This document shows, in pieces, positions 7,877-16,079 of a stretch of 64,000 bases of DNA (the first letter of the stretch is position 1; every line of letters starts with the position of its first letter). The stretch comes from Albidovulum sediminicola (GTDB taxonomy: Bacteria; Pseudomonadota; Alphaproteobacteria; Rhodobacterales; Rhodobacteraceae): positions 1 to 64,000 of the forward strand of contig NZ_JAOWLA010000006.1 in the NCBI RefSeq assembly GCF_025751575.1. The letters run 5' to 3'. The notes under the pieces are model-generated. The model saw only the letters and a program-made list of their open reading frames with translations. It did no database searches and was not told where the DNA came from. The position numbers were made by a program, and so were the translations under genes.

Positions 7877-9208
7877 ATGCCAAATACGCCGATCTCTGCA
7901 AGTCTGAAAAGGATCCTGCCGCGCGGGCTTTACGGCCGCGCAGCGCTGATCCTGATCCTGCCGGTGGTGGTGGTCCAGCTGGTCGTTTCCGTCGCCTTCC
8001 TTCAGCGCCATTTCGAAGGCGTGACCCGGCAAATGACCCAGAACATCGTGCTGGAGATCGACCTGCTGAGCGATGCGATCGAGAGCGCCCCGCCCGGGGC
8101 GGTGCAGGAGGCCGCCTTGGCAGTGGCGGGGCCGCTTGCCCTGGACCTCGACTGGGCGGACCGGCCGGAAAGCGATCGCAGGATCTTCTACGACCTGTCG
8201 GGGCGTGTGGTGATCTCGACCTTGCGCGAAAACGTTCCCGGGGTCGGGCCCGTGGACCTTTCGGACCTGGGCCGCGTGCGGCTTGCGCTGTCGACCTCGG
8301 CGGGGCCGGTCGAGGTCGCCTTTGACCGGCGGCGCGTCTCGGCCTCCAATCCCCACCAGCTTCTGGTGCTGATGATGGTGACGGGGCTCTTGATGACGCT
8401 GGTCGCCTTCGTTTTCCTACGCAACCAGCTGCGTCCGATCCGCCGGATGGCGATCGCGGCCGAGGCCTTCGGGAAGGGCAGGGTGCTTCCCTACCGCCCG
8501 TCCGGTGCGACGGAGGTTCGGGCGGCGGGGCATGCGTTCCTGCATATGCGCGAACGGATCGAGCGGCAGCGTGAGCAGCGCACGCTGATGCTGAGCGGCG
8601 TCAGTCACGACCTCAGAACCCCGCTGACACGGCTCAAGCTGGGCCTGTCGATGCTTCCCGACGATGACGAGACGCGCGCGATGCAGCGCGATGTCGATGA
8701 CATGCAGGTTCTGACCGACGCGTTTCTCGCCTTCGTGCGCGGTGTTTCCTCCGATGAGGAGAGCGCGCCTTGCGACCCGGCTGAGCTTGCCGCGACGGCG
8801 GTTGCCGATTTCCGGCGCACGGGTGCCGAGGTCGATCTGACCGGCGCGGCGGCCGGCCCGCCGGTCACGCTGCGCGCGCACGCCGTCCGGCGCGCGCTCG
8901 ACAACCTGATCGGAAATGCCGTGCGCTACGGGCGCAGGGCCGAGGTTTCAGTTCTCAGGGCCGGTGGGCGGATCGTGTTCCGGGTGGAGGACGACGGGCC
9001 GGGCATCCCCGAAGCGCGCCGCGAGGAGGCGCAAAGGCCGTTCACCCGTCTGGACCCCGCGCGCAACCAGGATCGAGGGTCGGGCGCGGGCCTTGGCCTC
9101 GCGATTGCGGCCGACATCGCCCGCAGTCACGGCGGCCAGTTGCGGTTGAGCGATAGCGAAAGGCTGGGCGGCCTGTCTGCCGAAATCGTCCTGCCTGAGG
9201 GACGTTAG
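7877..9208 (+). CDS. Sensor histidine kinase, EnvZ-like, no adjacent response regulator
   Basis: A 443-residue inner-membrane kinase. Transmembrane helix 1 lies at about residues 20-42, a ~115-residue periplasmic sensor follows, helix 2 is near 160-180, then a HAMP segment (LRPIRRMAIAAEAFGKG). The H-box SHDLRTPL has phospho-His near residue 244. The ATPase domain shows N-box DNLIGNAVRYG, G1 EDDGPGIPE and G2 GSGAGLGLAI. It would sense an envelope signal and phosphorylate a response regulator, probably OmpR-type. None is adjacent: the next genes are convergent. Partner unknown. Confidence 0.93.
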   Translation: MPNTPISASLKRILPRGLYGRAALILILPVVVVQLVVSVAFLQRHFEGVTRQMTQNIVLEIDLLSDAIESAPPGAVQEAALAVAGPLALDLDWADRPESDRRIFYDLSGRVVISTLRENVPGVGPVDLSDLGRVRLALSTSAGPVEVAFDRRRVSASNPHQLLVLMMVTGLLMTLVAFVFLRNQLRPIRRMAIAAEAFGKGRVLPYRPSGATEVRAAGHAFLHMRERIERQREQRTLMLSGVSHDLRTPLTRLKLGLSMLPDDDETRAMQRDVDDMQVLTDAFLAFVRGVSSDEESAPCDPAELAATAVADFRRTGAEVDLTGAAAGPPVTLRAHAVRRALDNLIGNAVRYGRRAEVSVLRAGGRIVFRVEDDGPGIPEARREEAQRPFTRLDPARNQDRGSGAGLGLAIAADIARSHGGQLRLSDSERLGGLSAEIVLPEGR

Positions 9209-9259
9209 ACGGATGGGCCCTTGGTGGTCTCCAAGACAGCCAGAACGGCGTAGAATAGC

Positions 9260-10510
9260 CTACTGCGCACCCGGCGCCTGCACGGCAAAATGAAGCTCGA
9301 AGCGCACGGTTCCCTTGCCGACGCTTCGGGCAAGCGGCACGCCCATCGCCTTGGCCAGCGCCTCGATGATCGACAGCCCAAGGCCAAGCCCGGAAGATCC
9401 CTGGCCACGGTCGAAGCGCCCCTCGGGCAGGCTGTCGTTCCGGGTCGGGTTGTCGATGGTCAGCATCCCGTCGGGGGCCAGTCGCAAGCGTACCGCGCCG
9501 GAGCCATGCTCCAGCGCGTTTTCGATCAGGTTGCGCAAAAGGATCGCGAGGGCATCGGGATCAGCCGCCACCATCAGCTGTTCAAGGTCGCTGTCATCGA
9601 AGCGGATCGGATGCCGTGCGCCGGGGCGAAACTCGTCGATCAGTAGCCGGAGAACCCGGACCAGATCGCAGGGCCCACGGCCAAAGCCCACGCCCGCCTC
9701 CAGCCGCGAAAGTTGCAGCAGGCGTTCCAGCCGGCGGGTCAGCGCATCGACCGTTGTCACCGCGGCGGCGGCATCTGCATCAGCCGAAAGCTCCAGCCGG
9801 CTGCGCAGCGCGGCCAACGGCGTGCGCAACTCATGGGCGGCATTCGCGATGAAGTCCCGTTCCGACTGCCGCAGGGCCCCGATCCGGGCAAGATAGCCGT
9901 TGAAGGCCTCCGCCAGAGGACGCAATTCGCGCGGCAGACCTTCGGCCGTGACGGGGGAGAGATCGTCCGGGCCGCGTCCCGATACGGACTCGGCAAGACG
10001 GGCCACCGGCGCTGTCGCCTCCGCCACGGTGCGGCGCAGGCCCCAGACCAGGAGCACCATCAGCGGCACGGCGAAGATCAGAAACGCGGAGGCCGCCTCC
10101 AGCGTTTCTTCGCGGCGCAATCTGGTCGAATGCGCGGCCTCGATCACCGCGCCCTCGGCGGTGCGCCGCAGGATGCGCCACCCCGGCGCGTCGTGGAACC
10201 CATCGCCCGACAGGGCAGGCCAAGGGGCGGGGGATTCGTCCTGGTTCGAAGGCAAGATGCGCAGCACGCTTTCGCCGTCGTTCGTCTGCACGCCCAGGGT
10301 GCGGGGAATCTTGTCCCCGTGGTCGGTGTCGAGGTGAAGCACGGTGGTCTCGACAAGGGCGCGGAGTTCCTCGTCGAACATCTCCGTCATTTCCTGGTCG
10401 AGCACATAGGCGGATAGAAGGATCGTCGCGAGCCACCCCCCCAACACCAGGCCGAGCACCCGGCCCGTCAGTCTTGCGCGCAGCGACCGGGGGCGCGAGG
10501 CTTCGGTCAT
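9260..10510 (-). CDS. Sensor histidine kinase, PmrB/QseC-like
   Basis: A 416-residue kinase that overlaps the upstream response-regulator gene by 4 bases (ATGA), so the two are translationally coupled. Transmembrane helix 1 is at about 14-35, a ~100-residue periplasmic part is rich in acidic residues (DEELRALVETTVLHLDTDHGD), helix 2 is at about 138-157 (FLIFAVPLMVLLVWGL), followed by HAMP. The H-box AAHELRTPLAAL has His near residue 225; N-box RNLIENALEHG and G2 GSSGLGLGLSI follow. The acidic periplasmic loop would suit metal or cationic-peptide sensing as in PmrB, an inference strengthened by the divergent eptA-type gene. Confidence 0.93.
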   Translation of the reverse strand: MTEASRPRSLRARLTGRVLGLVLGGWLATILLSAYVLDQEMTEMFDEELRALVETTVLHLDTDHGDKIPRTLGVQTNDGESVLRILPSNQDESPAPWPALSGDGFHDAPGWRILRRTAEGAVIEAAHSTRLRREETLEAASAFLIFAVPLMVLLVWGLRRTVAEATAPVARLAESVSGRGPDDLSPVTAEGLPRELRPLAEAFNGYLARIGALRQSERDFIANAAHELRTPLAALRSRLELSADADAAAAVTTVDALTRRLERLLQLSRLEAGVGFGRGPCDLVRVLRLLIDEFRPGARHPIRFDDSDLEQLMVAADPDALAILLRNLIENALEHGSGAVRLRLAPDGMLTIDNPTRNDSLPEGRFDRGQGSSGLGLGLSIIEALAKAMGVPLARSVGKGTVRFELHFAVQAPGAQ

Positions 10511-11160
10511 GGCAGCACATAGCCGAGGCCCCGGCGGGTCTCGATCACCGAAGGGCCAAGCTTGGTGCGCAGGCGCGACACATAGACCTCGACCGCGTTG
10601 CCCTCGATCACGGCATCGAAGGTGCCCAGCAGTTCTTCCAGCGCCGCTTTCGGCACGATCCGTCCCCGCGCGCCAAGAAGCGCGTCGAACAGCGCCCATT
10701 CCCGTGCGGTCAGCCGAATCTCCGCCCCGTCGCGCCAGATCCGCGCGGCCGCGCGATCCACTTCCAGCCCGGCGACGGTGATGCGCGTTTCCGGCAGGCC
10801 CTGCCCCCGCCGCGCCTGTGCGCGGATGCGGGCGGAAAGCTCGCTCAGGTCGAAGGGCTTGACGACATAATCGTCTGCCCCCGCGTCCAGCCCGGCGATC
10901 CGGTCGCTGACCTGGTCGCGCGCGGTGGCGATCACCACGGGGGTCCGGTCTCCGGCCCGGCGGCGTGCCTTCAGCACGTCGAGCCCGGAGCCGTCGGGCA
11001 GGCCAAGGTCGAGGATCACGCAAGCGTAATTCGCGACCGCCATCGCCTCCTCTGCCGTTGCCGCGTCGGGGGCATGGTCGACGGAATGCCCCTCGGCCCT
11101 GAGAAATCTCAGGACCGTCTGGGCAAGTTCATCCGTGTCTTCCACCAGCAGCAGGCGCAT
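10507..11160 (-). CDS. OmpR/PhoB-type response regulator, PmrA/QseB-like
   Basis: A 217-residue regulator: receiver domain (acidic pocket LLVEDTDE, phospho-Asp in CVILDLGLPDGSG near residue 51, conserved T in VIATARD, K in VVKPFDL) followed by a winged-helix DNA-binding domain (LTAREWALFDALLGARGRIV, VEVYVSRLRTKLG, ETRRGLGYVLP). It is the first gene of a two-gene operon with the kinase at 9260-10510. It is divergent from the phosphoethanolamine transferase gene; by analogy with PmrA it probably activates that gene. Confidence 0.93.
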   Translation of the reverse strand: MRLLLVEDTDELAQTVLRFLRAEGHSVDHAPDAATAEEAMAVANYACVILDLGLPDGSGLDVLKARRRAGDRTPVVIATARDQVSDRIAGLDAGADDYVVKPFDLSELSARIRAQARRGQGLPETRITVAGLEVDRAAARIWRDGAEIRLTAREWALFDALLGARGRIVPKAALEELLGTFDAVIEGNAVEVYVSRLRTKLGPSVIETRRGLGYVLP

Positions 11161-11215
11161 GCCTCTCTTGTAGCCTGCCGCGTCAGGTGGCGCGAGGGGC
11201 AGTTTCCGCGCGCGC

Positions 11216-11238
11216 TGTAAGGTTGGCGCAATGTTAGG
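11216..11238. promoter_or_regulatory. Candidate response-regulator direct repeat before eptA-type gene
   Basis: TGTAAGG at 11216-11222 and TGTTAGG at 11232-11238 form a direct repeat with 9 bases between, in the intergenic region between the response regulator and the phosphoethanolamine transferase. OmpR-family regulators bind direct repeats and PmrA half-sites contain TTAAGG-like cores, so this is a reasonable but unproven box. Confidence 0.35.
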
Positions 11239-11352
11239 CTGCGATGGGAACCGCGCAGGCCCGGCCGGGGCGTTGCGCCGGCCGCATGACCAGTGCCCGC
11301 AGCGATCCCGATGTCAGGGGCTGTTTCGTACCCAGGAAAGCCCGAACACCCC

Positions 11353-13002
11353 ATGACCAACAAGAACGCGCCCAAAACCCAACGAGCAAAACTCCCCCGC
11401 CCCGTGATCGGGCAGACCGCCCTGAACCTTGTCGTCGCCGCCTATATCCTCGCGGTGTTGAACGGGGGATTCTGGCATCGCCTGCTCGACATCTTCGCGC
11501 ATAGCCTGCGTGAGGCGGCGCTTTTCTCGCTCGCGATCTTCGCGCTGACCGTTCTGACGCTGGAACTCCTCGCGCCCGGCCGGCTGCAACGGCCTGTCGC
11601 GGCGGTGCTGATCTTGGTTTCGGCGGGCGCGCATTACTACGAACGCACCTTTGGTGTCCTGATCGACCGCGAGATGGTGCGCAACGTCTTTGAGACGACG
11701 GTGACCGAGTCGCGTCACCTGATGACCACCGGGGCGGTCGTCTCGATCCTGCTGACGGGCGTGCTACCGGCGGCGCTGGTCTTCTGGCCGCGCGTGATCC
11801 GCGTGAAGCAATGGCATCATCTGTGGCGTTGGCCGCTAGGCGTGGCGCTGTCATTCGCCGTGCTCGTGGGCGGGCTCTTCGCGGATTTCAAGACCTTCTC
11901 GGCCGTCCTGCGCGAACGCAAGGACCTCATGGCCTCCTACCAGCCGGGCGCGACCATCGCGGCGCTGACGCGCTACGCCAAACAGCAGTTGAAGGCCGAG
12001 GCAGGGGTGCTTCGCCCGATCGCCACGGATGCCGCGCGTGGGCCGCTCCTGGCCGCGGCCGACAAGCCGGTGCTTCTAGTGCTTTTCGCAGGCGAAACCG
12101 CGCGGGCGCAGAACTTCGGCCTTGACGGTTACGAGCGTCAGACCACGCCCGAACTGGCCGCGCGCGATGTGATCAATTTTCCCGACGTGTCGTCCTGCGG
12201 CACCTCGACGGCCGTGTCGCTGCCCTGCATGTTCTCAGGCTTGGGGCAGGCGAAGTATTCGCGCGACACGTTCCTGGCGCAGGAAAACCTGCTCGACGTG
12301 CTCGCGCGCACGGGCTTTGCGATCCATTGGGTGGACAACAACACCGGCGACCAGCATATCGCCGCGCGCACGGGTTGGGGCCGGGTGGACGCAACGCTTG
12401 ATCCGGAAGCCTGCGCGATCGAATGTACCGATGAGGTCTTCTTGCCGCTGATCGAACAGACGCTGGACACGATCACGCAGGACACGGTGCTGGTGCTGCA
12501 CATGATCGGGAACCACGGGCCGGCCTATCACCTGCGCTATCCGCGCGAACGTGCAGTCTTCACGCCCGATTGCCAGACGGCCGAGTTCTCCGAATGCGCG
12601 GTGGAGGAGATCGTGAACGCCTATGACAACGCGATCCTGGAGACCGACGATGTGCTGTCGCGCACGATCGACATCCTGTCGGCTGGCGACCGTGCGCTAA
12701 GCGCGATGCTTTTCCTGTCCGACCATGGCGAGTCGCTTGGCGAAGGCGGGCTTTACCTGCATGCTGCGCCGATGTTCATGGCGCCGGAAACGCAGACCAA
12801 GGTTCCGATGGTGCTCTGGTTGGGCGAGGAGTTTCGCCAGGCCATGGGGCTTGATGCAGCCTGCCTGCGGGACGCCGCCGCCCGGCCCGCCAGCCAGGAT
12901 AACCTGTTTCACAGCGTGCTGGGCCTTCTGAACGTCACCACGACCGCCCGCGATCCGGACCTCGACCTGACGCAGGGCTGCCAGGAGCGGAGGGACAGCT
13001 GA
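11353..13002 (+). CDS. eptA: Lipid A phosphoethanolamine transferase (EptA/MCR family)
   Basis: A 549-residue inner-membrane enzyme expected to move phosphoethanolamine from phosphatidylethanolamine to lipid A, lowering surface charge. Five N-terminal transmembrane segments lie within the first ~200 residues. The periplasmic sulfatase-fold domain keeps the key residues: Glu in FAGETARAQNFG, the nucleophilic Thr in SCGTSTAVSLPCMF, HMIGNHGPAY, and the Asp-His zinc ligands in FLSDHGESLGE. The start is ATG at 11353 (MTNKNAPK). Its stop overlaps the dgkA start (TGATG). Coupling to dgkA makes sense because the reaction releases diacylglycerol. The divergent PmrAB-like system probably controls it. 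Length and motifs match EptA well; the lipid acceptor in this organism is inferred. Confidence 0.92.
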   Translation: MTNKNAPKTQRAKLPRPVIGQTALNLVVAAYILAVLNGGFWHRLLDIFAHSLREAALFSLAIFALTVLTLELLAPGRLQRPVAAVLILVSAGAHYYERTFGVLIDREMVRNVFETTVTESRHLMTTGAVVSILLTGVLPAALVFWPRVIRVKQWHHLWRWPLGVALSFAVLVGGLFADFKTFSAVLRERKDLMASYQPGATIAALTRYAKQQLKAEAGVLRPIATDAARGPLLAAADKPVLLVLFAGETARAQNFGLDGYERQTTPELAARDVINFPDVSSCGTSTAVSLPCMFSGLGQAKYSRDTFLAQENLLDVLARTGFAIHWVDNNTGDQHIAARTGWGRVDATLDPEACAIECTDEVFLPLIEQTLDTITQDTVLVLHMIGNHGPAYHLRYPRERAVFTPDCQTAEFSECAVEEIVNAYDNAILETDDVLSRTIDILSAGDRALSAMLFLSDHGESLGEGGLYLHAAPMFMAPETQTKVPMVLWLGEEFRQAMGLDAACLRDAAARPASQDNLFHSVLGLLNVTTTARDPDLDLTQGCQERRDS

Positions 13003-13397
13003 TGGGGACACCAGAAAAGGAAGCCCCTCGGACGGTGATCCCCCCGCGCGGCGGCCTGATGCATGTCGTGGATGCGGCCGGTTACTCCCTTGCCGGGTTG
13101 CGCCGTCTCTGGGCGGAAACGGCGGCACGGCTTGAGATCGCGGGGGCCGTTGCGGTGATCCTCGCCTTTCTCTGGCGGGGCGTCGAGCCCTGGCACTGGC
13201 TGGTCGCTGGCGCCCTTGCCGGGCTGGTGCTGGCGACCGAGGCGATCAACACCGCGATCGAGGTTCTGACCGACCGCATCTCGCCCGAATGGTCACAGAC
13301 GGCGAAAGACGCCAAGGACCTCGGTTCACTTGCGGTCGGGCTGATGCTCCTGGTGTTCGGGGGCTTCTTCACCCTGGTCATGACCCGGCTGATCTGA
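13002..13397 (+). CDS. dgkA: Diacylglycerol kinase DgkA
   Basis: A small (131-residue) inner-membrane kinase converting diacylglycerol to phosphatidate. Three membrane segments are visible, as is the family signature ATEAINTAIEVLTDRI followed by AKDAKDLGSLAVGL, containing the catalytic Glu and metal-binding Glu/Asn. It is translationally coupled to the phosphoethanolamine transferase by a TGATG overlap. In this context it recycles the diacylglycerol by-product of lipid A modification. The N-terminal extension (~25 residues, PRTVIPPRGGLMHVVDAAGYS) is longer than in E. coli DgkA. Confidence 0.95.
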   Translation: MGTPEKEAPRTVIPPRGGLMHVVDAAGYSLAGLRRLWAETAARLEIAGAVAVILAFLWRGVEPWHWLVAGALAGLVLATEAINTAIEVLTDRISPEWSQTAKDAKDLGSLAVGLMLLVFGGFFTLVMTRLI

Positions 13398-13424
13398 GGG
13401 CACAGCAAGCGCGCGGCGGCCCCG

Positions 13425-14828
13425 TCAGGCGGTGCGCCCGCCGTCGGGGCCATGCGCCCAGGCCTCCTCACAGGCCTGCGTGCCGACTTCAAGCGCCCGG
13501 CGCGCGTGTACGGCGGCGCGGGCGAAGACGCCGCGATGGGCCCGCCACAGCATCCAGACGACGATGCCGGACAGCGCGACATTCGACAGCGGCATGGCAA
13601 GCCAGACCCCGTCGGTGCCCATCAGGCGCGGCAGGGCGAAGAGGAAGGGCAGCTGGATCGCGATGTTGCCCATGGTGATAAGCGCGGCCTTGCGCGCCTG
13701 TCCGACCGACTGGAAATAGGTGGCCGACAGCACGATGAATCCATCCAGCACCATGGCCGACAGATGCAGGCGGAGCCCGTGCGCGGCCTCCGCGATCAGC
13801 GCGGCGTCGTGACCGGCGAAGATCCGCGCGACCGGCGCCGGAAAGGCCACGACCAGTGCCGTCAAGGCTGCCCCTCCGCCCAGGCTCAGCATCAAGGCGA
13901 GCTTGAGCACCTGCGCCATCCGCATCCTGTCACGCGCGCCGTGGTAGTAGCTCGTCAGCGGCTGCATCCCCCCCGCCACGCCTTCGGAGAAGTAGTAGAA
14001 GAAGGACATGACATAGCCCGCCACCGTATAGGCCGCGACCGTCAGCGTTCCACCATGCTGAAGGAACAGCATGTTATGCAGGACGACCACGAAGCTCAGG
14101 TAAAGCGCCATGATCATCGAGGAAAAGCCGCTCGTCAGGATGCGGGCGGCGCGGGCAGGGGTCCCGCGGCCCGGACGCAAGGCGCGCAGCACGCCGAGCC
14201 GCGCCATCGCCGCCAGGCTGACGATGATGACGACGACCTCTGCGATCAGCGTGGCGCGGGCGGCGCCCGCCAGCCCGTGGCCGAGCTTCAGCACGAAGAG
14301 CCAGTCGAAGGCCACGTTCGTGGCGGCGCCGACCAGCATGGCAGCCGTCGCGAGCCGTGGAGCGCCGAGGTTGCGCAGCAAAAGCGGCAGCGCCATCCCG
14401 GCCATGATCACCGGCGCCGACCAGCCCAGCACCGACAGATAGCCAAAGCCCATGGCGGCGAGCGTCCCCTCCGCCCCCTGCGCTGTCAGGAAGGCCGGGC
14501 CGAGCGCGAGAATAAGCGCGCCCGTGGCCGCACCCAGAACGGCGATCAGGCCCAGCGTCACGCCCAGGGTTTCGCCCTGCCGCTTGGCATCGCCGGCACC
14601 CCGTGCCGCGCCCAGTTGCGCCCCACCGCCCATTCCGGCCAGCATCGCGACGGCCCATATCACCCCGGCAAGCGGCCACGCCAAGTTGACCGCCGAAAGG
14701 CCGTCAGCGCCAAGCGCATGACCGATGAAGATCCCGTCGACGACGGAATAAAGCCCGCTGACCATCAGCGCGGCCATGGCGGGCAGGGTGTAGGACCAGA
14801 AGGTCCGGGTCAGCGATTTCGTCACCAT
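13425..14828 (-). CDS. MATE-family multidrug efflux transporter
   Basis: A 467-residue, twelve-helix antiporter of the MATE family (opening ...TFWSYTLPAMAALMVSGLYSVVDGIFIGHALGADGLSAVNLAWP is typical). It exports cationic drugs or metabolites using a Na+ or H+ gradient. The ATG at 14828 is preferred over an in-frame GTG at 14840 because GGAGG lies 5 bases before it. It follows marR by 15 bases on the same strand and is therefore almost certainly in the same operon and repressed by it. It is convergent with dgkA. Confidence 0.93.
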   Translation of the reverse strand: MVTKSLTRTFWSYTLPAMAALMVSGLYSVVDGIFIGHALGADGLSAVNLAWPLAGVIWAVAMLAGMGGGAQLGAARGAGDAKRQGETLGVTLGLIAVLGAATGALILALGPAFLTAQGAEGTLAAMGFGYLSVLGWSAPVIMAGMALPLLLRNLGAPRLATAAMLVGAATNVAFDWLFVLKLGHGLAGAARATLIAEVVVIIVSLAAMARLGVLRALRPGRGTPARAARILTSGFSSMIMALYLSFVVVLHNMLFLQHGGTLTVAAYTVAGYVMSFFYYFSEGVAGGMQPLTSYYHGARDRMRMAQVLKLALMLSLGGGAALTALVVAFPAPVARIFAGHDAALIAEAAHGLRLHLSAMVLDGFIVLSATYFQSVGQARKAALITMGNIAIQLPFLFALPRLMGTDGVWLAMPLSNVALSGIVVWMLWRAHRGVFARAAVHARRALEVGTQACEEAWAHGPDGGRTA

Positions 14829-14843
14829 GTCAACCTCCACCTG

Positions 14844-15296
14844 TCAGGCGGAGGGAAGCCCCCGACAGGCTTTTTCGAAAAGTTCCTCGAACCGGGCCAG
14901 TTCCTCGGCGCTGAGCGCGGCGGACAGGCTTGCGGCGGCGCGCGCGTGGATGGCGCTTTCCTCAGTCTCCAGCGCGGCGGTCCGGGGTGTGGGGCGGATC
15001 AGGCTTGCCCGCCTGTCCTCCGGATCCGGGGTCCGTTCGAGGTACCCCCGGGCCTCCAGCTTGGAGGCCATCGCGCTGGCGGAAGCCTTGCTGACGCTCA
15101 TGCGCTCGGCCAGTTCGGTCAGGCGCATCCCTTCCGGGTGCCAGGCGACGACATCCAGGTAGTCGTATTCTGTCGAAGTCAGATCCATGCTGCCGCTTTG
15201 CTGCGATTCCTGCCGCCAGAGGCGCCAAAGATGCCACTGAAGGCGCCTGATGCTGTCTTGCAGTTGCGCGGATGCTTCCGTTTGTTTGTTAGTCAT
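14844..15296 (-). CDS. MarR-family transcriptional repressor
   Basis: A 150-residue winged-helix regulator: LTSTEYDYLDVVAWHPEGMRLTELAERMSVSKASASAMASKLEARGYLERTPDPEDRRASLIRPT spans the recognition helix and the wing with the family D-x-R motif (DPEDRRA). First gene of a two-gene operon with the MATE transporter. A perfect inverted repeat overlaps its start codon, indicating autoregulation. An upstream in-frame start at 15314 (MEIKLV) is possible; I chose ATG 15296, though no strong Shine-Dalgarno sequence is seen for either. Confidence 0.9.
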   Translation of the reverse strand: MTNKQTEASAQLQDSIRRLQWHLWRLWRQESQQSGSMDLTSTEYDYLDVVAWHPEGMRLTELAERMSVSKASASAMASKLEARGYLERTPDPEDRRASLIRPTPRTAALETEESAIHARAAASLSAALSAEELARFEELFEKACRGLPSA

Positions 15297-15303
15297 AACT
15301 AAC
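15288..15303. promoter_or_regulatory. MarR operator candidate (perfect inverted repeat)
   Basis: GTTAGTCATAACTAAC is an inverted repeat with 6-base arms (GTTAGT/ACTAAC) and a 4-base spacer, lying across the start codon of the marR gene. MarR proteins bind 16-20 bp AT-rich dyads of this shape. A TTGACA hexamer is also present 14-20 bases upstream of it on the minus strand (about 15320), so bound repressor would block the promoter or elongation. Confidence 0.6.
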
Positions 15304-15390
15304 TTAATTTCCATCCCGTGTCAATCGCCGCCGCCGGGGCGTGGCGATGGCTCAAGGTTCGGGCATAGTGGCCTCTACCCAGGCGGAGGG

Positions 15391-15423
15391 CAAGCAAACG
15401 CCGCGCCCGGTAAAGGCGCGGCG
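15391..15423 (-). terminator. Terminator of the XRE-cupin gene
   Basis: CGCCGCGCC (15399-15407) pairs with GGCGCGGCG (15415-15423) around a 7-base loop; read on the minus strand the hairpin is followed by a T-rich run (TTTGCTTGC). It lies 41 bases after the XRE gene's stop. Confidence 0.6.
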
Positions 15424-15464
15424 GATCGAAGTCTGGAGGGTACCCCGAGCGGTCGCCTGCTTGG

Positions 15465-16079
15465 TCAGGCCGGTTCCGCTACCACGACCATGTAGGCCAC
15501 CGTCTCGCTTTCACAGCTCTTCACGCCGTGCCGCAGCTGCGCGTCGAAGGTGAGCGTGTCGCCCGGCCCCATGTCGTAGGTGCTCTCGCCGCAGGTGTAG
15601 ACGCAATTCCCCTCAAGGACCGTCACAAGCATGTAGCCTGCGTCATGGAAGAGGGGATGATTGCCGTTGTCCGACCGCTTGCGGGTGATCCGAACGGCAG
15701 AGAACCGCATCTCGGTGTTCGCGAAGCTGCCAAGCAGGCGGTAGGCCTGCGAATGGTTCGGCAGGACGGACTTGGATTCCAGCCCCTCGCCCGCGCGGGC
15801 GAAGGCGATCTCGGCATGGTGTACCGTGTGCTGGAAGAAGGCGATCACAGGCACATCCAGGGCGGCTGCCAGCGCCTCCAACGTCGACAGCGAGGGCGAG
15901 ACCTGCCCGTTCTCGATGCGGGAGATCATTGCGGGCGAAACGCCGGATTTCTTGCCGAGCTCGCGCAGGGTGATCGAGGCGTGCGCGCGCAGACGTGAAA
16001 CGGAAGTCCCGACGGCCGAAGAGATTTCGGAGCGGGCATCGGGCCGGATGGATATCACATCGGTATTGGGGTCCGTCAC
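15465..16079 (-). CDS. XRE-family regulator with C-terminal cupin domain
   Basis: A 204-residue regulator. Residues ~25-80 form the XRE helix-turn-helix (LRAHASITLRELGKKSGVSPAMISRIENGQVSPSLSTLEALAAAL). Residues ~130-200 are a cupin (AGYMLVTVLEGNCVYTCGESTYDMGPGDTLTFDAQLRHGVKS), the usual ligand-binding half in PuuR/SutR-like regulators. It stands alone, with MarR downstream and a gene-free 360-base region upstream that contains a perfect AT palindrome, probably its own operator. Ligand and targets unknown. Confidence 0.92.
   Translation of the reverse strand: MTDPNTDVISIRPDARSEISSAVGTSVSRLRAHASITLRELGKKSGVSPAMISRIENGQVSPSLSTLEALAAALDVPVIAFFQHTVHHAEIAFARAGEGLESKSVLPNHSQAYRLLGSFANTEMRFSAVRITRKRSDNGNHPLFHDAGYMLVTVLEGNCVYTCGESTYDMGPGDTLTFDAQLRHGVKSCESETVAYMVVVAEPA

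Noticed and set aside
13452-15302. A 616-codon open frame on the plus strand
   Set aside because: It is antisense to the MATE and marR genes, has a His/Arg/Gln-rich composition with no domain, and arises from the third-position GC bias of the real genes.
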